Source of the DNA: Phocoena phocoena
Lineage: Eukaryota > Chordata > Mammalia > Artiodactyla > Phocoenidae
Direction of reading: 5' to 3'
DNA length: 64,000 bases
NCBI RefSeq assembly: GCF_963924675.1
Contig: NC_089238.1
Coordinates: 57,816,299 to 57,880,298 of the forward strand
The position numbers and the translations under genes are program-made. The notes under the pieces were generated by a model. That model did no database searches and was not told the DNA's origin. It saw only the letters and a list, made by a program, of their open reading frames with translations. Positions 1 to 11,164 of this stretch are shown here, piece by piece; positions within the stretch are counted from its first letter, which is position 1, and each line of letters opens with the position of its first letter.

Positions 1-50
1 TTGGCATTGGCAGCTCAGAGTCCTAACCATTGGACTGCCAGGAAGTCCCA
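1..50 (-). mobile_element. Short tRNA-Glu SINE, 5' end only
   Basis: The reverse complement reads as the tRNA-like head of the short SINE type found elsewhere here (gggacttcctggcagtcca, then ggactctgag). The rest of the element lies before base 1. Confidence 0.75.
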
Positions 51-665
51 GAAGCTGCGTTTTTAAGAGCGGTTTCGGTGCAGGCTTTGTGATTGTTTTG
101 TAGGATGAACCGAGGGAGGACCAGGCTTGCCAGCCTTCAGATAGGACACCGGGGCAGGCACAGCCGGAGCCCTGGGGCCCCAGAGGAGTCGGCCAGGCTT
201 TCCTAATCCGGAAAGATGACGGGGATGTGGGCGGGGGGTGATGTCTGGGAAAAGGGTTGTTTGCAATCCCTGGCGGCACAGTCACCCAGTGTCTTCAGAT
301 GTCTATGGAAACCTGAAAATTACTGTTTGCTCAACTGTTGGGCACAGGAAGAATCCTCCCTCCTGCCTGCCAGGTGAGGAAAGCACTACCAAGGGCTCAC
401 GTGGAGGCCAACTGTTTGTTCTTAAAATCTCAACCTTCAACACTGTCATCTCTGATGGTGATGATGACATCATCTCCGTCATCAAAGTGTCGGGAAGAAC
501 TAGAGCCGACCCACCTCTGTGCTTCCTGCAGTCAGACCCACGCGGCTCTCTCCACCGGGTTTATAATGGGCTCTCCGGCCTCACCCTCTGCCCTCTGCCC
601 CTGCACCTGCCCCCGCACCTGCCCTCTCCCCTCCCGTGCCTTACTATTGCTTTCACCTTTGGCTC
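51..665. other. Intergenic, no gene recognised
   Basis: Mixed-composition DNA. The overlapping open frames on both strands lack conserved-domain character and differ between strands, as expected by chance. No repeat was recognised. Confidence 0.5.
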
Positions 666-840
666 CTTTTTTTTTTTTTAAATAAGATACTTTTCCTTTG
701 GAATACTTTTAGATTTGCAAAAAAGTTGCAAAGATAGTTCTGAGTTTTTGTGTGTTCATCTTCCAGGGCATGGTAAGTCGGTCAAAATGGAGAAACCAAC
801 ACGGGAACATGCCTGTTAGCTAAACTGCAGACGTTATCTG
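666..840. mobile_element. Old L1-like fragment
   Basis: An AT-rich stretch after a poly-T run has the wording 'gatttgcaaaaaagttgcaaagatag' split by small changes, followed by 'aaaccaacacgggaacat' and 'taaactgcagac'. This resembles widespread decayed L1 sequence. Orientation and subfamily are not resolved. Confidence 0.4.
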
Positions 841-841
841 G

Positions 842-1390
842 ACTTGGCTGGTGTCCCCTCTGAGAAGTGGAGTATTTTCTGCCATATCAGTAAACAAAGG
901 ATGTCACAGTCGTCAGCGCTTGCAGCCACTGCCGGTGGTGAGCCGTTGAGGGAACTCTGGAAGGAGAAGAATACCTGCCACCTAGCAGCCATCAGACTGC
1001 AGCCACTCCCCATGGTGAGCCCTGGGGAAACTCAGGAGGTGAAAACAGCGGATACTGGCCCCAGAGAGCTGAGGTGCATATCAAAGGAATGAGTTCAGTG
1101 AGCCCAGACTCTTGCATCTTCCCATACATGGAAAAGCACTAAATTCCTTTAACTCGAGATATCTGGTTTTCCTTTAATTAACGATAATCTTTGGACGTTC
1201 AGACTACCTGCCTTTCCTTGCAAAACTTCGATATAATCTGGCTGTACCCGCCCTCGCCTCCTGGGAGCAGTTCTCTCAGGGTTACTTGCGATGCTGCCTC
1301 CTGGGCTTGAAGTCCTAAAAACTCCCGCCGAATAAAACATAACTCTCAACTTTTAGGTTGTGAATATTTGTTTAAGTCGACATCACTAAT
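842..1390 (+). mobile_element. Solo endogenous retrovirus LTR
   Basis: The segment has LTR organisation on the plus strand: a long U3-like part, a TATA-like ATATAA at 1231-1236, and a polyadenylation signal AATAAA at 1331-1336, about 100 bases later, as in a U3-R layout. I recognise the 3' half as an LTR common in cetartiodactyl genomes. No gag, pol or env sequence lies beside it, so it is a solo LTR. Exact ends and family are uncertain. Confidence 0.6.
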
Positions 1391-1596
1391 ATCCTTTGTC
1401 TGGTCCCACTTAGGATCCCATGCACGTCACATTTCAATGCAGCTCACTTCTCAGAGTGTGGACTGCAAAGCACCCCTGCCCACCTGGTGTGGCTCCCACC
1501 CAGAAGACCCCATCTGCTGCTCTTGGGAGAAACGCCCTGAGTGGAAGTGTCCGGCTGTCTCTGAAATGTCTTTGGGCTACAATGGAGACCTTCCTT
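1391..1596. other. Intergenic, no gene recognised
   Basis: Unique-looking DNA between the LTR and the next SINE. It ends in the left copy of that SINE's target-site duplication. Confidence 0.5.
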
Positions 1597-1612
1597 TGGA
1601 AGGCCTTCCTTT

Positions 1613-1804
1613 TATTTTTTGGCGGTACGCAAGCCTCTCACTGTTGTGGCCTCTCCCCGTTGCGGAGCACAGGCTCCGGACGCGCAGGCTCAGCGGCCAT
1701 GGCTCACGGGCCCAGCTGCTCCAGGTGCTCCCAGACCGGGGCACGAACCCACGTCCCCTGCATCGGCAGGCGGACTCTCAACCACTGCGCCACCAGGGAA
1801 GCCC
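1613..1804 (-). mobile_element. CHR-2-type SINE
   Basis: The antisense strand carries the tRNA-Glu-like head (ggcttccctggtggcgcagt), a B-box-like gggttcgtgccc and the cetacean-type G+C-rich body ending in a gcgtaccgcc-like tail. A perfect 16-bp target-site duplication flanks it (1597-1612 and 1805-1820), so the insertion is intact and fairly young. Confidence 0.93.
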
Positions 1805-1820
1805 TGGAAGGCCTTCCTTT

Positions 1821-3354
1821 GGCCTCTCCCCAGGCAGCCTCCACAATGGCTGTCCTCCGTCCCTTTGGGGTACCCTCCGTCCTCACTGCTCCCGTCGCCT
1901 CGCTCTCGAGATTCTGGGTATCAGTCATTCACTACTTAGTGCGTAGCCCGGGCTTTGCTTAGCAGCTGTGAAGGTTCCGAGCTCTCTGGGGTGGGAATCG
2001 TCTAGAATCTCGGGTGGCTTTAGGGATTAAAGCTTTCTTTGAGAGTCCCATTACTTAGAGAGTTCCCCTCACTCCTGTGACCGTGGCCCTTTCTGCCCCT
2101 TCCCCACGCATGCCTGGAATAGCACAGATCCTCGTGCTGTGTTTCACTGATGCCCACCCACCCCCCAGAGTTTCCCCCGAACCCCATAGCTGAAGCACCG
2201 ACACAGGACGTCATTTAAGACTCACTTCCATGCAGCGAGATGAGGTCTTTACTCGAAAAAGAAGGAAGGCAATCTGTAAGAGAATCTTGCCGAGGCCGGG
2301 CCCTCCTCCACCACTGGTCTCCCGGTAACCAGGTAACCAGGATACCTTCCTCCAGCTGCCCAAGATCATGGAGTTCCACTCAGAAAACCAAAACAAACCC
2401 CTAGGTAAGGGATGCAAAGATCAAAATGTCCCCACCGTGCACCAAAGGGAACACTGAGTTACCTGTTTCTCCCACTCAGGGGCCGCCGGCCACAGGGAGC
2501 CGGGAATGTGAGTGATTTCATCCATGGGACAGTCCTTATTTCATGTGATTGTCAAACGAGGCCAAAGCCAGGGGTCTGAGGAGCACTGGTTTTCTGAATC
2601 AGTGACCACAGTAAAAGCTGCAGTGACCTGCGGGGCCGCATAACTGAGCAGAGTTCTGAGTCGCTCACCCGGAGCCGCTCGGCCCTTCAGGCCAGAACTG
2701 GAGAAAGTGGACAGTGTCTCACCCAGGTCCCGGTCTTTCTGCAGTGGCCTCTAAACAATCTTGGGCTGGGAGAGCTCGTGGCCCCTGCACACCTGGGAGG
2801 GCGGAGCTTGGGGAGGCGGTTGAGGCCGAGGCGCTGATTCCTGTGCCCCACACCGGGCAGTGGCTCCACCCGTGAGCTCCGTACCCATGGTTGTGCCCTC
2901 TCCCTGCTCCCCCCGCCCCAGGCCCAAGCTACAGTTCACTCCACATGCACTGCCCAAATTAGTCTTCCCCCTTCCCCTTCCCCCCGTGTTGGCTTTGCAG
3001 AATACCCCTGGGTTGATTCCGCAAATCTGGGAATATCCAGGAACAGCACAAAGAGAAGCCACTGGGGCTGCAGCCATGCAGCCAGGACCAGGGATCTGCT
3101 GCCCTCGTCCAGGCCCCGAGCCCCGGGCCACAGGGGCCTCTCGGCCGAGGAGCTTTCTGTACCTGGGACAGGCCGGGAGCACGGTGACACCCACTCCAGC
3201 CCCTCCGGCTCCCGTTGAGCTGTGCCCTGGCTCAGTGACCGTCCCTTTCCCTGGTTCCCCATGGCCACCCCACATCCACTTCCACCTCCATCTACTCAGG
3301 ACAATGATACCAGAACAAACCCCCTCTTACCATGCAGCAGTGGCCTCAGATGTT
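1821..3354. other. Intergenic, no gene or clear repeat
   Basis: GC-balanced to GC-rich DNA. The open frames at 2751-3393 on both strands overlap and mirror each other, which is typical of GC-rich noncoding DNA. Confidence 0.5.
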
Positions 3355-3367
3355 ACCCCCAACCTAG

Positions 3368-3731
3368 GAATTCCCTGGTGGCGCAGTGGTTAAGAATCCG
3401 CCTGCCGATGCAGGGGACACGGGTTCAAGTCCTGGTCCAGGAAGATCCCACATGCCGCGGAGCGGCGAAGCCCGTGGGCCACAACTACTGAGCCTGCGCT
3501 CTAGAGCCCGCGAGCCACAACTACTGAGCCCACGCGCTGTAACTACTGAAGCCCGCGTGCCTAGAGCTCGTGCTCCGCAACAAGAGAAGCCACCACACTG
3601 AGAAACTCACGCACCGCAACAAAGAGTAGCCCCCGCTCGTGGCAACTAGAGAAAGCCCGCGCACAGCAACGAGGAACCAACACAGCCAAAAATAAAAATA
3701 AATAAATTTATTTAAAAAAAAAAAAGAAGTC
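3368..3731 (+). mobile_element. Long CHR-type SINE
   Basis: Full-length tRNA-Glu-derived SINE in sense orientation: tRNA-like head from 3370, serial 'acaactactgagcc' body modules, and an A-rich tail with ataaataaattt. A 13-bp duplication (acccccaacctag) lies at 3355-3367 and 3732-3744. Confidence 0.93.
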
Positions 3732-3897
3732 ACCCCCAACCTAGAGAGAGAATAAACCTGGGTGACTGAACCAGGTGCAGGACCGTGGTACAGGAAGTCC
3801 ATGCAGGGCAGGGTGAGCAGGGACTCTGGACCTGCTGCTTGATTTTGCTGTGAACCTATAACTGCTCCAAACAATAAAGGCTGTTGTTTTAAAAAGC

Positions 3898-4025
3898 CAA
3901 CACACTACTACACATAGAATAGATAACCAGCAAGAACCTACTGTATAGCACAGGGAACTCTACTCAATATTTTGTAATAACCTACAAGGGAAAAGAATCC
4001 GAAAGAACATATAGATATATAGTTT
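3898..4025 (+). mobile_element. L1 3' end fragment
   Basis: Matches the cetartiodactyl L1 3' UTR wording 'tatagcacagggaactct', then 'ttttgtaataacctacaag', in sense orientation. The distal tail with the 'ctgtacacctgaaac' signature is missing. Confidence 0.7.
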
Positions 4026-4129
4026 AAAAAGCCAGCCTCTGGCTTGGCCAACCCCATTCCCTCCGTGAACTCACTAGGGGATTAGGAGTCTCAAGGACAC
4101 CTGGGATGATGGAATTAGAATATCCCTGA

Positions 4130-4280
4130 ACTAATCTGTCCCACATTCTTTGTTTCCTTTTGAATTTTAAAACATTTCTCCTTCTCACCTTCTACTTCTC
4201 TTAAAGCATTATTTATGGTGTTTATTGACTCCTGTGTTTCTTCTAATTTAGTCTTCACTTAGGAAATGATTTTTTCCTCT
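4130..4280. mobile_element. AT-rich, probably old L1, interrupted by SINEs
   Basis: A T-rich, low-complexity-like stretch that continues in style at 4764-5000 beyond two SINE insertions. It looks like decayed LINE sequence. I could not assign family or orientation. Confidence 0.3.
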
Positions 4281-4385
4281 TTTTTTTTTTGGCACGGAGG
4301 ATCTTAATTCCCGACCAGGGATCAAACCACTGCCCCCTGCAGTGGAAGCGCGGAATCTGAACCACTGGGCCGCCAGGGACATCCC
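4281..4385 (-). mobile_element. Short tRNA-Glu SINE
   Basis: The reverse complement shows the short SINE type: head at 4385, B-box-like ggtttgatccctg, and an A-rich end at 4281-4290. Confidence 0.85.
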
Positions 4386-4400
4386 TTTTCTTTTCTTTTT

Positions 4401-4746
4401 CTGTTTAATTTCTTTTTTTTGGTTTATTTATTTGTTTATTTATTTATGGCTGAGTTGGGTCTTCGTTGCTGCGCGCGGGCTTTCTCTAGTTGCGGCGAGC
4501 GGGGGCTACTCTTCGTTGCAGTGCACGGGCTTCTCATTGTGGTGGCTTCTCTTGTTGTGGAGCACGGGCTCTAGTCACGCGGGCTTCAGTAGTTGTGGCT
4601 CACGGGCTCTAGAGCGCAGGCTCAGTAGTTGTGGCGCACGGGCTTAGTTGCTCCGCGGCATGTGGGATTTTCCCGGACCAGGGATCGAACCCGTGTCCCC
4701 TGCATTGGCAGGTGGATTCTTAGCCACTGCGCCACCAGGGAAGCCC
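4401..4746 (-). mobile_element. Long CHR-type SINE
   Basis: Full-length antisense copy with the (TTTA)n tail at 4421-4446 and the tRNA-like head ending at 4746. A 17-bp pyrimidine-rich duplication flanks it at 4384-4400 and 4747-4763. Confidence 0.92.
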
Positions 4747-4763
4747 CCTTTTCTTTTCTTTTT

Positions 4764-5000
4764 AATTCTTTTCTGGAGTCTGTCATTTCTGAGTTTTAAA
4801 AATTGACTTATAATGGTGTTTTTCTCATATTTTGTATCATTGTCCTAAATATTTTTAGCTTATTTTGAAACAGCATGTTTCCGTTTTTATCTTTTTTCGA
4901 TGCCTCCTTCTAAGTCTTCTCATTCTCTGTAGGAATGTCATTCTGCTGCGTATTCTCATTTTTCCTGTAGTAACTTTGTATGGGATTTGACCTTGATAGT
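4764..5000. mobile_element. AT-rich, probably old L1 continuation
   Basis: Continues the composition of 4130-4280 and contains the wording 'gagttttaaaaattgact'. Probably one LINE fragment split by nested SINEs. Confidence 0.3.
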
Positions 5001-5010
5001 TTTCTGTTCC

Positions 5011-5344
5011 TTTTTTTTTTATATATAAATTTGTTTATTTATTTTTGGCTGCGTTGGGTCTTCATTGTTGCCCACGGGCTTTTTCTAGTTGAGGCGAGTG
5101 GGGGCTGCTCTTCGTTGTGGTGCGCGGGCTTCTCATGGCGGTGGCTTCTCTTGTTGCGGAGCACGGGCTCTAGGCGCGTGGGCTTCAGTAGTTGTGGCTC
5201 GCGGGCTCTAGAGCGCAGGCTCAGTAGTTGTGGCCCACGGGCTTAGCTGCTCCGCGGCATGTGGGATCTTCCCGTGCCAGGGCTCGAACCGTGTCCCCTG
5301 CATGGGCAGGCGGACTCTTAACCACTGCGCCACCAGGGAAGCCC
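5011..5344 (-). mobile_element. Long CHR-type SINE
   Basis: Antisense full-length copy very similar to 4401-4746. It has a poly-T/TTTA tail at 5011-5045 and its head ends at 5344. The flanks tttctgttcc (5001-5010) and tttctgtcgc (5345-5354) look like a mutated target-site duplication. Confidence 0.9.
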
Positions 5345-5885
5345 TTTCTGTCGCTTTTTATGTGAATGTAACGTTCATGAGCTTTTAGCAGGAGACCTGG
5401 TTCAAAGGCTTTTCCTGTTTCATAGACACACTCCTTCTGTTGGTCTCATGTGATTTTAACACACATGGCAGCAGCTCCCCTTTCATCCCCACCGTCTCCC
5501 TCATTTGTCCCCATACTCCCTGTCCTGCTTAACTCTGATCCCAGCCCTGTGGTTTTCCCCCCATGTAGGGCTCTGTCCTGGAAGGAGGCCCAGGTTGGCC
5601 ATTTTGAGAGCTCACAGGGCCTGGACCATTCCAGCCCCTTCAGATACGACCAGGTTGCCCCGCACTCACCCCACTATCCCAGCAGCCACGCCTCTGCCAG
5701 CTTCACCTGCTGATGTCAACCTGGCCCGCTGCCGCGCTGTGCAGGGCGCACCTGTGGGCGTTCGGGGGCCCTACACTCAGCATGTAACTGCCCTCTGCTC
5801 TCTCCGCACAGACCCCGCACCGCACGGTCTGGGCCTACAGACGCTCAACCCCACACACTGAGGCTCCAGGCTGTGTGGGAACACC
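5345..5885. other. Intergenic, no gene recognised
   Basis: Unique-looking sequence. The overlapping frames at 5450-5861 give no recognisable protein. Confidence 0.45.
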
Positions 5886-6410
5886 TTAGCTCCTTGTTTT
5901 GTTATAGATGTTGTCCATGGAATGTTTTTTATTTTAAAGATATATTTCTTCATTCACTTAAAATGGCAATAATAATCCTATTACATGTTAACATAAAAAA
6001 CATTTTTTAATAAAAAGTAACTATATCTCTGAAAACACAACATTTAGTAACAAAAGTGTCACTGTTTCATGTTCTTGCAAATGTCTTAATGTCTGGATTA
6101 ATAGAAGACAGTTGAATTCTTGGGACTTCCCTGGCCGTCCAGTGATTAGGACTCTGAGCTTCCACTGCAGGGGACACAGGTTCGATCCCTGATCGGGGAA
6201 CTAAGATCCCACAAGCCACGTGGTGCAGCCAGGAAAGAAAAAAAAAAAAAAAAAAAAAACCCAAATAAACAAAACCCACTACTTTAACTAAAAAAATAAA
6301 AAAGAAGACAGTTGGATTCTTACATCTGCTTGTGCATTCAATCTGTTGGGCTGTAGCATGTCACGTGGCCTCTGGGAAACTCCACCATATACTCTTGGAA
6401 TTTTTCTTTT
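5886..6410. mobile_element. Old interspersed repeat split by a SINE
   Basis: The AT-rich sequence with 'cctattacatgttaacat' and later 'gcattcaatctgttgggc' resembles a hAT-type DNA transposon remnant seen across mammals. The 6122-6302 SINE interrupts it. Family assignment is tentative. Confidence 0.4.
6122..6302 (+). mobile_element. Short tRNA-Glu SINE
   Basis: Sense head 'gggacttccctggccgtcca', B-box-like ggttcgatccct and a long A-rich tail. A 19-bp duplication with one mismatch lies at 6103-6121 and 6303-6321, defining the insertion exactly. Confidence 0.9.
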
Positions 6411-6559
6411 TCTATCTGGTGTACTACCTGTTTTTAAGCGGGGCTCTTGGAATATCCAAAAACTATGTTACTACTTCAATCTTCCCAGAATCCTTCATAA
6501 GCTATTTAATGGGGGGGGGAAGGGGGAAGAAATAGCTAAAGCTGTGACATCCTTTCTCA

Positions 6560-6838
6560 CCCCATCCATTTAACACAGCCAGCGTGAAACAGCAGGAGAA
6601 AGAAATTAAAGGCATAAGCCTTGGGAAAGGAGAAAGTAAGTTCTCATTATTCAGACACAACATAATGTAGAGTTTACCAAAAGAGTTTACCAATCATCGA
6701 TTAGAATTAACACTTAAATGTGGCGAGATTGCTGGATACAAGATTAACATCCAAATTTCTTTTATATATATAGCAGCAACAATAAAAATCTTCGAAAGTT
6801 ACCATTTATATACTTAACTGGAAGGGGAGATACCATGA
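6560..6838 (+). pseudogene. L1 ORF2 fragment (reverse transcriptase region), decayed
   Basis: The segment around 6600-6815 has the layout of L1 ORF2: 'gaaattaaaggcataa' just before the region that normally encodes the catalytic aspartates, then 'ggatacaagattaacatcc'. The aspartate-encoding part is deleted or scrambled and no long frame survives. It resumes after the SINE at 6997-7193. Confidence 0.65.
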
Positions 6839-6996
6839 TCACAAAGGTGGCTTTCCCAGGGTGAGGTTCATCCATTGCACTCCGGATGTGATGACTTCTG
6901 CGATTTCCCCAAATGTGGGAAACTCGACTGCATAGTTTGTGGTAGTGGAAGACTGCGTTCGTGCTTTCCCCTGGGGAAAAAAAAAGTTACCATTTA

Positions 6997-7193
6997 GGGG
7001 CTTCCCTGGTGGCGCAGTGGTTGAGAGTCCACCTGCCGATACGGGGGATGCGGGTTCATGTCCCGGTCCGGGAAGATCCCACATGCCGCGGAGCGGCTGG
7101 GCCCGTGAGCCGTGGCCACTGAGCCTGCGCGTCCGGAGCCTGTGCTCCGCGACGGGAGAGGCCGCAACAGTGAGAGGCCTGCGTACTGAAAAA
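6997..7193 (+). mobile_element. CHR-2-type SINE
   Basis: Sense copy, flanked by a near-perfect duplication (aaaagttaccattta at 6982-6996; one mismatch at 7194-7208). It inserted into the decayed L1 ORF2. Confidence 0.92.
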
Positions 7194-7204
7194 AAAAGTT
7201 ACCA

Positions 7205-7530
7205 CTTATAAGAGCATCAGAAGATGTCAAATGCCAACAAATAAATGGAACAAAAGATGAGCAAGACCTCGACACTGAAGACCACAAAGTGTCACTGAGG
7301 GGAAATTTAAGGAGCCCTGAGTAGGTGGAGGCACAGATGTGACTAAGTGAGGGAAGACTCAACATCAGAAAGGTGTCCATTGGTCCCAAACTGATCTATA
7401 GATTCAGTGCCACCCAACAAAATCCCAGAGGGTGTCCTGTGCGCACGTGCGGGCCGTGCACATGCAAACCGACCAGCTGATTCTAAATTGAAATAGAAAT
7501 GCAGAGGATGGAGATGACAGAGCAGCAGGG
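7205..7530 (+). pseudogene. L1 ORF2 fragment, continuation, decayed
   Basis: Resembles ORF2 downstream of the polymerase core: 'caacaaataaatgga', 'ccaaactgatctatagat', 'caacaaaatcccag', 'gaaatagaaatgcagagg'. It is interrupted by stops and indels. It forms one element with 6560-6838. Confidence 0.65.
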
Positions 7531-9420
7531 AGAGAAAAGGGGCTTAGTTTCCAGGTGTCATCAGAAAGGGGCAGCGCGTGCCAAGTAACGTGCGGGCAAG
7601 AGCTCGGACGTGTCGTAACTTCTCAGAAAACCAACACTTTCCTTTAATCCCCAAAGAGATGGCTTCGGTACACTTTATGCCACAGGAGTAGAGAGCAAGG
7701 AGGAAACCAGGACACGGCTTGCACTTTCACTGACTGCCTCACCGCTCAGGGCCTGTGGGAACTCGGTCTAGGCATCTTGAGACCAGCTCCTGATCTCTCA
7801 CATCAACTCTGACGCCTGGCATGCCCGGCCTCCCCTTCTGCTGGCTCCTTCTGGGGTCACCCCAGTTCTTTGGCAGGGTTTTGCCCAGTTACCGGGGGCC
7901 TCCAGTTCAAAAGGCAAAGCCAAACTAGTTATTGTTTGTCAATTTCATTTTAAAAAGACTGGCAGATCTTTGGACCAAAGTGCAGTGTCAGGAGCCACTC
8001 ACGCTCTTTGCTTGTGTTCTACATGGCCCGCAAGTCTGCATTCAGCAGTTTCCCTTATTCCAACCCAGGACTCCTGCCTGGGAGGCAGGAGGAACCAAAG
8101 ACCAGGAGGGGAGTCAAGTGGGAGGGAAGCAGCTTCTGAAACCTGTGCAATCGGATTGGGAGAGCCATTAATCCGCTGGAATGAGAGTCCGGCATTCCGG
8201 GGTCCCTCGGGCTGTTTCATTCCTTGGGAATTAGCGCATAGGATCCTGCAGGTTTCAACAAACAAGGCCAGAAGAGGGGAGCGGGTCATGCCCTGAGCAT
8301 CCGAGGCCGTGGTCCTGGGTGGCCCATGAGGTACCAGCTGATGTGCAGGGTCCCTCCGTCCATGAGATGGTCACGAGTCAGTTTCAACTGTCCATCATGG
8401 GATACAAATGAGGCTTAAGAAGGATGCAGAACTTCCCGTGTGAAATGTGTTTCACATGCCCACCAAGAGTGGTGGTGTAGGTGGGGGTCTTCTGACGGCA
8501 AACTCCTACAGCAGCCCCCGCCCCGCAGCCTCTCGGAGGCTCTGTGTGACCCTCTTGGGCACCGTGGACCCTCTCCCGTGTAAAGCAAGCCGAGTCCTTC
8601 TCATTGGGTGTTTGCTTTTGGCCTCTTTGCCGGGCACCTTGGGGGTCTCCAGGACACCAGAGGGCTCCTTCCTGGGGGAGCAAATGAAAATAAACTCACA
8701 TTAGGGTTTCCACTTCTATTAACTCAGAGAAGACTTTTGCTTCCCTGGCCTTCCATCTACTTGGCTGGTGGACACATCTTTTCAGCCCTAGGCTAAATCA
8801 TGCAACATTGCATTCTCTGGAGGTAATCGTATAACTCGCTATAATTAACAGCCACGCGAGACTGTGTGAAGGTCCCTGGGACAGAGGGCAGGAATGGCAC
8901 ACGTGCTGGGACCTGGCCGTGCGCGCCTCCCGGGCGTGGCTGCCATTTGTCTCTGAGCATCGCCACCCTCCACGCTCCCAAGGCTCTCCCACCCGGAGGA
9001 ACCAGCCACACTCTACCGCCAAGATGCGGGTGCCATTTATCTCGTCGTTACAGAGCTCGGCCAAGCTGCGGCGCCAATAAATATTATTCCCTGCTGCCGG
9101 TAGCCAAGGCCAAGCTCAGATTTGGGGGTGGAGGTCAAACGAGCAAGGTTCCCAGACGATGGGGGTGGAGGGGGGACAAGAGAGGAGCACAGTGTCTCTG
9201 CTCCTGGTGTCGCTTTGTTACAGTCGGAGGGAACCTCATTTGCTGAAGTGGCACAGTGAACGCCCAGAGGCCGAGACTTGAGCCTCTACACAGGACACTG
9301 CCCCTTCTGTTCTTCCCCCGCCGAGGCCAAGAGCTCTTTGTGTGTCTGAGTAACTGGCCGGGAACTGGACAATGCTCCGTGCCAAGACCGGTGATGGGCC
9401 GGCTTTAGCCTCTGCTGGAA
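7531..9420. other. Mostly unique intergenic DNA
   Basis: No gene and no confident repeat in about 1.9 kb, unusual for this repeat-rich side. The 7930-8300 and 8790-9110 parts look like unique, moderately AT-rich sequence (see findings). Short frames on both strands lack domain features. Confidence 0.4.
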
Positions 9421-9960
9421 TTCCTCGTTGCTTTACAAATATTTGGTGAGTGTGGTCGGCACGCTCTGGGCACACAGAGGCCTCGGCTCTCATGGAACTC
9501 ACAGCTGGTCCTCGGAGGAGGACAGACAGGAACAGGTGAACGGAGCCACAGGTAGTTTGGGACAATGATAAATGGGGGAATGAATGAAACAGGGCAGCCT
9601 GGTAGGCAGGACGGGGCCTCCTTCAGGGCAGGGGCGGGAAGGCTCCTGAGGACGGGTCCTGCTGGAGTGACTTGGGTGTCAGGGGCTGCTGTGCTGTGAT
9701 GCGGGGTAGGCGGGGGGACAGGACCACCTCCCATGGGTGATGGGCATAGAGAGGGGTTTGGATTTTGTTCTAAGCACCAAGGAGTGCTGGGCTGTGACAT
9801 GAAAGGGCCTGTCGTCTGGAGAAAGGGCACTCTGGCCACTGTGGGGTGACAGCAGGCTGGGGAGGTGGGCAGGGTGACCACGACCTGACCCCAGGAGGAA
9901 CCTGTGGATGTGCGGCCTCACGCGGCAAAAGGGGCTCTGCAGCTGGGATTAAGTGAAGGA
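9421..9960 (+). mobile_element. Ancient L2-like repeat
   Basis: Decayed wording of a mammalian-wide repeat: 'acaaatatttggtgagtg', 'ctcatggaactcacagct', then 'ggtttggattttgttcta'. The family call is by resemblance only. Confidence 0.4.
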
Positions 9961-10134
9961 CCTTGAGGTGAGACAACCCTGGGTTGTCCGAGGGTCCCAA
10001 TGTCATCCCGAGGGTCTGTATCAGGGAGACAGGAGGTCAGAGTCAGAGAAGGAGAGGTGAGGACAGAAGCAGAGGTCGGAGCGGTGTGGGGCCGCAAGCC
10101 AAGGAATGTGGCTCCTCTAGAAGCTGGAAAAGGC

Positions 10135-10305
10135 AGAGGGTCCTCCCCTGGAGCCTCTAGAGGAACCAGCCCTGCGATCCCCTCATTATAGCCCCGTGAA
10201 ACCCAGACTGAACGCCTGACCTTCAGGACGGTGAGACAGTAAATTTGTGTGTGTTAAGACACGACACTGGTGGTAATTACACCAAAGGGAAACTAATACA
10301 CATGG
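10135..10305 (+). mobile_element. MLT1-type LTR, 3' end fragment
   Basis: Shows the usual 3' end order of MaLR/MLT1 LTRs: 'cctggagcctctagaggaa', 'acgcctgaccttcaggacg', 'gtgagacagtaaattt', and 'ggtaattacacc' in place of the usual tttgttac. Confidence 0.55.
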
Positions 10306-10668
10306 CAGGAGGCCACTGGTGTGGTCTAGATGAGAAAGCTGAGTACCCAGGAGCCCAGGTTTGCTGACATGCTTTGCGTCACAGAGCACAGAGAGGAAGA
10401 AACAGCTGAGGGTCCCACGGCAGGCGGGCAGGAGGGGATGGGGTCTTGGCTGACCAGCAGCCGTTGGTCCCTGTGTTGACGGGGAAGCTCTGGGCCGGAG
10501 TCAGAGGCGTGGGGGGCGGTGAGTGGGCACGGGTGATGGTGAAGGCCCAGGAGGGTGGTCCTCCACGGCCTGTCCCTTCACCTTCACCCTTCTGCTGTCT
10601 AGCTGCCCCGAGACACCGCTGTCCATGTGCGTAAATAATCAGAAAAGATGATTCTAGTTCTTTTGGTC
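10306..10668. other. Intergenic, no gene recognised
   Basis: GC-rich unique DNA between the MLT1 fragment and the next SINE. Confidence 0.5.
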
Positions 10669-10683
10669 AAAAAGTCAGGTACT

Positions 10684-11017
10684 GGGACTTCCCTGGTGGC
10701 ACAGTGGTTAAGAATCCGCCTGCCAACGCAGGGGACACGGGTTCGAGCCCTGGTCCGGGAACATCCCACATGCCGCGGAGCAGCTAAGCCCGTGCGCCAC
10801 AACTACTGAGCCTGCGCTCTAGAGCCCGTGAGCCACAACTACTGAAGCCCGCGCACCTAGAGCCCGTGCTCCACAACAAGAGAAGCCACCGCAATGAGAA
10901 GCCCACGCACCACAACGAAAAGTAGCCCCCGCTCGCCACAACTAGAGAAAGCCCACATGCAGCAACGAAGACCCAGCACAGCCAAAAATAATAAATAAAA
11001 TAAATAAAATTTTTTTT
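10684..11017 (+). mobile_element. Long CHR-type SINE
   Basis: Sense full-length copy with an (ATAAA)n tail. Duplication 'aaaaagtcaggtact' at about 10669-10683, with one mismatch at 11018-11032. Confidence 0.93.
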
Positions 11018-11164
11018 AAAAAGTCAGATACTTTCCTGTTAGCCTGATTTCACAATAAACCCAAGACAGAAACAAATGGCAAGGAAAACACAGAACGAAC
11101 AAGGTCGGCATAGAGATTAAAGGGACCAGAAATATATTAGACATACATAAGATAAAGAAGCAAC

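Noticed and set aside
842..1390. Retroviral coding sequence near the LTRs
   Set aside because: No gag, pol or env-like frame was found beside the LTRs at 842, 19881 or 28350; these appear to be solo LTRs.
3386..3601. Recurring peptides such as 'VAQWLRxRLPMQG' in many frames
   Set aside because: They are translations of CHR-family SINE heads and appear wherever such a SINE occurs.
3370..3700. Repeated 'acaactactgagcc' modules as a CRISPR-like array
   Set aside because: These are internal modules of a mammalian SINE, with no unique spacers and no cas genes.
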